Source of the DNA: Seonamhaeicola sediminis
GTDB lineage: Bacteria > Bacteroidota > Bacteroidia > Flavobacteriales > Flavobacteriaceae
Assembly (NCBI RefSeq): GCF_004358095.2
Contig: NZ_SMZJ02000001.1
Coordinates: 310,001 to 374,000 of the forward strand
Direction of reading: 5' to 3'
DNA: 64,000 bases
Shown: positions 58,131 to 64,000 of the stretch, piece by piece
How the letters are laid out: the number at the start of each line of letters is the position of its first letter
Position numbering within the stretch: the stretch's first letter is position 1
Made by a program: the position numbers and the translations under genes
The notes under the pieces: model-generated
What the model was told of the DNA's origin: nothing
Databases searched by the model: none
What the model saw: only the letters and a program-made list of their open reading frames with translations

Positions 58131-61067
58131 TTAATTATCTATAGGTAAAGCATTAGACTTATAATCAATTTTTTTAGCAGGACCAGATTCTTTTTCAAAG
58201 ACCTCCGAAATAGATTTAGGCTCTATTTGCCACTGTGGATTAAAATCGGAAGACTTTAAATAAGCTATTAAACTCTTACGGAATTGCTGTGTGGCTGGTC
58301 GTTTCTCTAAATCACTTTCAATATCGATACTACAAATAAGCAATTTTCCTTTACCTACTTTGGCCTCGGCTACAAGCGCAAGCTTACGATTGATTTTCCA
58401 TGAATCTACAGGTTGAACCAATGAGCGGTAAGCCTTTGGCCAAGGGTTTTTAGAATCATATGAGTCTAAAATCATGGGCTGTGCATGGTTCAAAATATCC
58501 CACCAGTTCCAGTTCACATGGTCATCTGTAGGGAATTGAGCAAAAAGAGGATGCTTAGGGTTTATTAGCATACCAGAAGCCGAAGATTGCCCTCCTTCAT
58601 CTCCAATCGCTGTCCAGAAATGGTTGGTAAAACAGGATGGTAAATTACCTTTCATGTCTCCAATTTGTGGTAATAACAATACAGTTTCTCCTGCTTCAAG
58701 ACGTTTTTGCGTCTCCTCGTTCCAGGCTTTGGCAACATGAACATTTACAGGGAATGTTTCAACTTTCTCATCAGGATAAACCCAAATATTCCAATCATTG
58801 ATAAGCTTATTCGCTTTAGACTCCAATTGCAAGTTGAGTTTGGCCGGAGCAGCAATACTTCCCAAAGCCAATTCAATTGAAGCGATTGACTGTGCGCTCT
58901 CTTGTGTAAACGTTTTTTTAGGAAGTTTCCATGTTTTTACTATTGTACCATCATCTGAACGAAGTGTAGCAATCAAATCATTAAGGACAAGCTTTTCTTT
59001 ACCAAAATGCGTCACTTCTATACTAGCTTTGAAGGTTTCACTTTGTGTTAACACTCGTTTTGGCATGCGTGCTAAAAGTACTGTTGGAGCACTCCATTGG
59101 CGGATATATTCGAGGTTAACATAGGAACGAGGGTCATAAAAAGGGTCTGTTAACCCCACTGGCGCACTGCTTTGCCCTGTAAAATCAGCTAATGATAACC
59201 ACTGAAATCCGGCTAAATTTGGTGTTCTATAGGCTGCCTCAAAAGATTCTCTAATAAGTTCTACCTGCCATTGTCCAGAAGATTCTACAATTTGGGGAAG
59301 TAGCTCGTACATACCACGCTCTTTAAGTTGATCTTTAGCAATTTCTAGGTAATCTGCCTTAAGATAGCCTGTATATTTTTTTAATTCTGCATCAATATCT
59401 GGATAGGTACATATTTGCCCTATCTCATGAGACATTACAGGGACTTTAAATGTTAAAGATGCTTCGCGCCAATCAATAGCAGTATTTGGAGGTGTAAGGT
59501 TGTATTCTGTTCGTTTTGGCGTTGGTGGCCAGCCAAATTGATAGCGAAGTTTTGTGGTGCGTTCTGGCCATATACCCCTTTGTACCTGATAATCGGCCTC
59601 TTCTGGACTCCACGAATTGGCTTTAACCATATAAAGTTTAGAGTTATCGTAAGCCTTCCATTCCTTAACAACATCAGTAAAAAATTCGTGATTGCCATCA
59701 TATTCATTGCCAAGTCCCATCATAACAAAACTGGGATGATGACCAAATTCATCTATTATTCGTTTTGCTTCGGCACGCATAAATTCAAATTGACTCTTTT
59801 TGTTAACAGTTCCCCACTCGCCTACTTCTGGTGCCATATAAATTCCTATTTCATCGGCAGCAACAAATGCGGCTTTTGGTGGCGTCCAAGAATGAAAACG
59901 GGCTAGATTTAGTCCAAAGTTTTTGTAGGTGCGCCATACTTTTCGCCACGACTCCACATCCATAGGGGCATATCCTGTTGCTGGCATCACCGCACAGTCG
60001 TTATTACCACGGATAAAGGTTTTGAATCCATTTACACTAAAATGCATACCATCTACTGTAATATCTCGCAAACCAAAAGTAAGTTTGCGGGAATCGCTCG
60101 ATTTTTTTGTTTTCAATTTAGCTTCAATTTCGTATAGATTTTGCTCATATTCATCCCACAGTAAAGCTTGTTCTGTCATCGGATAGTCAATATGAATCAG
60201 CTCACCATCAATATCATCCACGCGTCCTTTAAGTATTAATGGTTCAGGGTTGTGCTTGTTGCCTTCACTTGTACCAACAGCATCTACTATGAGTTCCCAT
60301 TTGCCTTTTGCCATTTCAGTTTTTCCCAATTGAAGGCTAACTTTGAGCATGCCATCAACAGGTTTAGGCGAAACCGTAAATTTTTCAATCCAAACTTTAG
60401 GATGTGATGTTAATTTAATAGCACCAACAATACCATTCCAAGTACCTGCAGTTTGCTCAGAAACAGAATGTGCATTATAGCCCATATGCACATATTCGGA
60501 ATTATCTACACGAATAGTTATGTTGTGAGAACCGGGTGTTAACTGCCCTAAATTATATTGATGAGGTGCAGCCAAACTTGTCGCCTCCCCAACTTCTTTG
60601 CCATTTAGCCATAGTTGTGATACCCAATGAACACGTTCAAAGGAAACCGATAGTGGTTTACCTTCCCAAGACTCAGGTACTTTAATGCTTCGACTGTACC
60701 AAACAGGTCCAATAAAGTGACGATCGGGATTCAAAAAATGTTGCATTTTAAATATCCCTTGCTCTTTGTACTTACTCAGATAATCGGGTCCCCAACCATT
60801 CAATCCTCCTGTACCTGCCCATTCCGTATTACCATACCAAGGTGTATTAGGACCAGGAATATCACCATAACCTTGTTCCTGAATACAACCAGGAAGTGTT
60901 ATAACATCGGAAAATGATTTTTCATTGAACCACTGCTCTTCAACACCTTTGTTTTTAGGATCTAATTTTACCTGCCATTGACCTGCAAGGTCTATTGTTT
61001 GTTGACTAAAAGTGGGTAATGTTATCGCAATCAAAAAGAAAACAAACACAGTTAATTTTGTATTCAT
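58131..61067 (-). CDS. GH2-family exo-glycosidase
   Basis: The 978-residue protein has a cleavable export signal (PTFSQQ). Its layout is the GH2 jelly-roll domain (SQLWLNGKEVG, 150-160), an Ig-like domain, then a TIM barrel with RGNNDC, ARFHSWTPP, MGLGNE (acid/base Glu455) and VMSHEIGQ (probable nucleophile Glu548). A long C-terminal extension follows. It is a full-length paralogue of the protein at 25156, the clearest difference being around the nucleophile (SHEIGQ versus QHETAQ). It is 17 bp after the GH106 gene in one transcription unit. Confidence 0.9.
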   Translation of the reverse strand: MNTKLTVFVFFLIAITLPTFSQQTIDLAGQWQVKLDPKNKGVEEQWFNEKSFSDVITLPGCIQEQGYGDIPGPNTPWYGNTEWAGTGGLNGWGPDYLSKYKEQGIFKMQHFLNPDRHFIGPVWYSRSIKVPESWEGKPLSVSFERVHWVSQLWLNGKEVGEATSLAAPHQYNLGQLTPGSHNITIRVDNSEYVHMGYNAHSVSEQTAGTWNGIVGAIKLTSHPKVWIEKFTVSPKPVDGMLKVSLQLGKTEMAKGKWELIVDAVGTSEGNKHNPEPLILKGRVDDIDGELIHIDYPMTEQALLWDEYEQNLYEIEAKLKTKKSSDSRKLTFGLRDITVDGMHFSVNGFKTFIRGNNDCAVMPATGYAPMDVESWRKVWRTYKNFGLNLARFHSWTPPKAAFVAADEIGIYMAPEVGEWGTVNKKSQFEFMRAEAKRIIDEFGHHPSFVMMGLGNEYDGNHEFFTDVVKEWKAYDNSKLYMVKANSWSPEEADYQVQRGIWPERTTKLRYQFGWPPTPKRTEYNLTPPNTAIDWREASLTFKVPVMSHEIGQICTYPDIDAELKKYTGYLKADYLEIAKDQLKERGMYELLPQIVESSGQWQVELIRESFEAAYRTPNLAGFQWLSLADFTGQSSAPVGLTDPFYDPRSYVNLEYIRQWSAPTVLLARMPKRVLTQSETFKASIEVTHFGKEKLVLNDLIATLRSDDGTIVKTWKLPKKTFTQESAQSIASIELALGSIAAPAKLNLQLESKANKLINDWNIWVYPDEKVETFPVNVHVAKAWNEETQKRLEAGETVLLLPQIGDMKGNLPSCFTNHFWTAIGDEGGQSSASGMLINPKHPLFAQFPTDDHVNWNWWDILNHAQPMILDSYDSKNPWPKAYRSLVQPVDSWKINRKLALVAEAKVGKGKLLICSIDIESDLEKRPATQQFRKSLIAYLKSSDFNPQWQIEPKSISEVFEKESGPAKKIDYKSNALPIDN

Positions 61068-61084
61068 GAGTTAATTTTTTATAA

Positions 61085-64000
61085 TTAATAATTTGTGGAT
61101 TCAATAACCACTGGTCCAATCAATCCTGATTTTTGTAAAGGAGATTCAGGGGTGATTTTATCGATAACTATCCAAGTGTATTTTTCATCTGCTGCACGGG
61201 ATTTATCTCTAATCAATTGATTTCTCCAAAGATTTACCACTTCAATTTCTAAAGTATTTTCACCTTTTGTAATGGCTTCGGAAATATTTAATCGGTAAGG
61301 CGCCATCCAAACACCTCCAATAGCTTTTCCATTTAATTTTACTTTAGCCATTACTGATACTTCTCCTAAATTGATGTACATTTCTTGGTTCTCAGGAAGT
61401 TCGTTAATGGTAAAAATTTTGGTATATGTTGCTGTGCCTGAATAAAATTTGATTTGTTCATTATCTGAAGTTGACCAATCTTGTAGCTTGTTAAATACAA
61501 GAGTTTCTTTTGGTCCAATCTCTTTATTTTTAAAATCGACTTTAAAGTCTTCATCTAAGGTTACTAACGGTTTGTATTCAGGAAAATTAGATCCATTATC
61601 GGTTTTAGCTTCTTTATTAAAAACGACAAACCAACTTTGAGCCCCTTCAAATTGTAATGGCACTTTAATTCCATTTGGAGTTATTTCATATTCTGGTAAA
61701 TCTCTAATTTCTCCAGTTAGTGCATTCCACAATTGTGGTTTTAAACTTTTATCAGTTCTAAAAACTGGAGCTATGTTTAGCTTTTTATCACTTTGGTTTG
61801 ATATGAAATAAATATCCATTTCTGCTGAATTACGATGCGTCCATAAAATAGGTGCATCTGCATCAACCTCAACATCCTCAGCTAAATTTAAATCAGCAAA
61901 AACTTCAGATAATTCATAGCCATCCCAAATTTTTCCTTTTCCATACGTGGTTTTCATTTTGCCGTCAACATAATTGGCATTCCACATTTTATTTGCTAAA
62001 TCTTTTACTGTGTTATCAGATGCAGGATAATTTGTTAAACTCGGTGATTTTTCTGGTTTTGGTCCTAAAATTATTCCGCCTTGTGCCACTAATTGTTCTA
62101 ATTTGGTCAATAATTCTGGACGCATGGTTTTAAAAGGAGGTAACACCATGACTTTATAACTCATGCCATCTGGCAATACAAAACGTCCATCCTTAACAGA
62201 AAGTCTATCTATAATTACTTCTGCGTTGATATAATCGTACGAATAGCCTTTTGGAATTTCTGGAATTCTACCTCCAGTCATAATAGGCGCATCTTCCCCA
62301 ATAAAATAACAAACATCAGCTACGTATTTGCCTTGTTGTAACAAATGCTGACAACGGCGTAAATAATCAAAATACGTATCTGCTTGACTAAACCAAGTAT
62401 TGTGACGGTTAAATTCTGTACCAAACCAAGCATTCATTCCTGGTTTTCTGTTATCATCTGGTTGTTGAATGTACAAATGCAGTACAAAATGATTGATACC
62501 CTCAGTTAACGCCCAATCACCACGCTTTTTTAACATGGCTGGATGCCTTAAATAGGCTCTTCTTGATGAAGTAAATGCTTCTGCGGAAGTAATGGGTTTA
62601 CCATAAGTATGTGCTGTAGAAGATGATGCTTTACATTCGATATTACCTAATGTGCCTTCATTCCAAAACTCGCCAGCAATTAAATCAGACTGTCCTCCAT
62701 ACATCATAAATTCACTAGGAAACCCCCAATGCCCGTAATTTTCTAACCAAGTTTTTAAGTTGTGTTTGTTACTTGCTTTTTTAAGGCCTCCTACATATTC
62801 ATAGGCCACATCATCTGCAATAGAACGACGTAAATCCCATAGAAAGCGTTCGGATAATTCCACACTTCCTACAATTCTACCAGAAAGTACTGGCAAAAAA
62901 GGGACAGGGTCGTAACCGTATTTTTCCTTGAACTTTACTTCATAACCATCGGTCCAGTTTTGAGAGCCTTGTTCGTAGCTATCTGCCACAACATATTTAA
63001 AAGCAGATTTGCTTTCTTCGGGAATACGTTTTAAAAATTCACCTACAAAATTGTCGAAATGATACTGTGCCAAACCACTATTCATTTTATCGATTTCATA
63101 ACCTACACCCTGAGGAGCAGCTGGTGCATTTTTTGTTCCTGTTGGGGTCATTCCCATGCGCATAATCGTCCAATTCCCCTCTGGTGCATCCCAATTAAGA
63201 ACGCCGTTTTCATCCAATTTATCACTCAAATCGATAACTTCATTTGGGTTAACGGTAAAACTCTTGTCTTTAAGAGCTTCTTGTCTTCCAAAAATGTAAG
63301 TATCCCAATCAGGTTTTGGTGTAGAATGCATTTTACCCAATTGTTTCTCTATGTATTTATCTAGAACCGGTGCTTCAGAAATAGTAATTTCGGCAAAACC
63401 AAAGCCTGTATTTCTCTGGGTTATAAAGTTGCTACATTTTAGTACAAACTGCTTCGCTTTCTTTTCTGGAAGTATGGTAGCAAAATCTCCTGTTTCAATC
63501 GAAGCTACATTAGGTGTAATACGAAAACGGTCAAAATGAAATTCTTTGACTAATTTCTCTTTACCATCAATCACAGCAAATAAACTCATATTACATTTAA
63601 ACGCTCTACTTGGAATGATAGTTATAGAACGTGCTGTAATCGCTTCTGCAAGGTCAAAACTAATTTCTAAAGTTTTTCCCTTTTTTGGTTCAAAGCTGGT
63701 ATCTGCTTCCTTGTTGCCATCAGACAAAACACTTACATCAACGTCGTTCCAGTTAGCAGTAATTTTTGTGGGAATAAATTGTGTGCTTCGTTTTTCAACA
63801 TCTGAAGATTTGAACGCGAAGGTATGCGTATCTTGAAACTTTTCTTTTGGCTTCTTTAATGATAATGTTAACGCTTTACCTCCTGAAACCTTTATTTCAC
63901 TATAAGTTAAATAACGCATAGCTTTGGTATAATCTACCCAAGGACCACCACTTTGACTCCAACCAGGGCAATTGAAAATACCAATGTCTACACCAATACG
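61085..64000 (-). CDS. GH106-type alpha-L-rhamnosidase, N-terminus cut by window edge
   Basis: At least 971 residues are encoded. The frame stays open through the right edge, so a Met at 63919 is internal. The first visible residues include NCPGWSQSGGPWVDYTKAM, the same block as in the gene at 1-1326. Further GH106 landmarks are VADSYEQGSQNW, SERFLWDLRRS and TWLENYGHWGFPSEFMMYGG. A C-terminal galactose-binding-like domain carries VKLNGKAIGGVWMAPYRL. It should remove terminal alpha-L-rhamnose. It is upstream of GH2 in the same unit. Confidence 0.9.
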   Translation of the reverse strand, partial: RIGVDIGIFNCPGWSQSGGPWVDYTKAMRYLTYSEIKVSGGKALTLSLKKPKEKFQDTHTFAFKSSDVEKRSTQFIPTKITANWNDVDVSVLSDGNKEADTSFEPKKGKTLEISFDLAEAITARSITIIPSRAFKCNMSLFAVIDGKEKLVKEFHFDRFRITPNVASIETGDFATILPEKKAKQFVLKCSNFITQRNTGFGFAEITISEAPVLDKYIEKQLGKMHSTPKPDWDTYIFGRQEALKDKSFTVNPNEVIDLSDKLDENGVLNWDAPEGNWTIMRMGMTPTGTKNAPAAPQGVGYEIDKMNSGLAQYHFDNFVGEFLKRIPEESKSAFKYVVADSYEQGSQNWTDGYEVKFKEKYGYDPVPFLPVLSGRIVGSVELSERFLWDLRRSIADDVAYEYVGGLKKASNKHNLKTWLENYGHWGFPSEFMMYGGQSDLIAGEFWNEGTLGNIECKASSSTAHTYGKPITSAEAFTSSRRAYLRHPAMLKKRGDWALTEGINHFVLHLYIQQPDDNRKPGMNAWFGTEFNRHNTWFSQADTYFDYLRRCQHLLQQGKYVADVCYFIGEDAPIMTGGRIPEIPKGYSYDYINAEVIIDRLSVKDGRFVLPDGMSYKVMVLPPFKTMRPELLTKLEQLVAQGGIILGPKPEKSPSLTNYPASDNTVKDLANKMWNANYVDGKMKTTYGKGKIWDGYELSEVFADLNLAEDVEVDADAPILWTHRNSAEMDIYFISNQSDKKLNIAPVFRTDKSLKPQLWNALTGEIRDLPEYEITPNGIKVPLQFEGAQSWFVVFNKEAKTDNGSNFPEYKPLVTLDEDFKVDFKNKEIGPKETLVFNKLQDWSTSDNEQIKFYSGTATYTKIFTINELPENQEMYINLGEVSVMAKVKLNGKAIGGVWMAPYRLNISEAITKGENTLEIEVVNLWRNQLIRDKSRAADEKYTWIVIDKITPESPLQKSGLIGPVVIESTNY

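Noticed and set aside
63917-63919. Met codon at 63919 as the start of the right GH106 gene
   Set aside because: The frame stays open to the window edge and the upstream 27 codons encode a conserved GH106 block (NCPGWSQSGGPWV).

Overview
This 64-kb window is one very large polysaccharide utilization locus (PUL) from a marine Bacteroidota, most likely a Flavobacteriaceae alga-degrader. The reasons are the low G+C content, two SusC/SusD pairs, an ECF sigma/FecR anti-sigma pair, many lipoprotein glycosidases, six formylglycine-type sulfatases and TAnnTTTG-like -7 boxes. No rRNA, tRNA, CRISPR array, intact IS element or phage gene was seen. Both window edges cut through GH106-type alpha-L-rhamnosidase genes, so the locus continues on both sides.

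Layout. Positions 1-5004 (minus) hold GH106 (cut), GH3 and GH5. Positions 5155-9813 (minus) are a SusD/SusC pair. A nucleoside-hydrolase-like gene follows on plus (10292-11155). Positions 11230-16800 (minus) hold an atypical GH2, a GH39-like enzyme and a DUF1080 lipoprotein. Positions 17161-24482 (plus) are an ECF sigma factor, FecR anti-sigma factor, STN-containing SusC and SusD. Positions 24483-25155 are a graveyard containing a lacZ-type C-terminal relic. Positions 25156-34286 (plus) form a visibly more G+C-rich block: GH2, sulfatase, sulfatase, LacZ-type GH2. Positions 34391-47781 (minus) are an eight-gene operon: GH78 rhamnosidase, DUF1593, BNR_4 propeller (lyase candidate), tandem DUF1080, two Tat-exported Gfo/Idh/MocA oxidoreductases, GH43 and sulfatase. 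A jelly-roll lyase-like lipoprotein lies at 47936 (plus). Positions 48792-53333 (minus) hold a sulfatase, a Tat-exported enolase-superfamily protein and a second GH39-like enzyme. Then come the rhamnose transporter RhaT (53614-54666), two sulfatases (54926-57811), a second exo-type GH2 (58131-61067) and the right GH106 (61085 to the edge).

How it works together (inference). Three alpha-L-rhamnosidases of families GH78 and GH106, a RhaT symporter and six sulfatases point to a sulfated, rhamnose-rich algal glycan carrying galactose-, xylose- or arabinose-like decorations. Lyase candidates and GH39/GH5 endo-type enzymes would cut the chain, SusC/D would import oligomers, sulfatases and exo-enzymes would trim them in the periplasm, and RhaT would import rhamnose. 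The Gfo/Idh plus DUF1080 genes look like an exported 3-keto redox glycan-cleavage module. The usual ulvan markers GH88/GH105 are not seen in this window.

The most notable unexplained signal is a repeated element, CAG-N7-CAGGATA read in the gene direction. Ten copies lie upstream of transcription units across the locus, all pointing toward the gene they precede. The G+C-rich 25-34 kb block has none.
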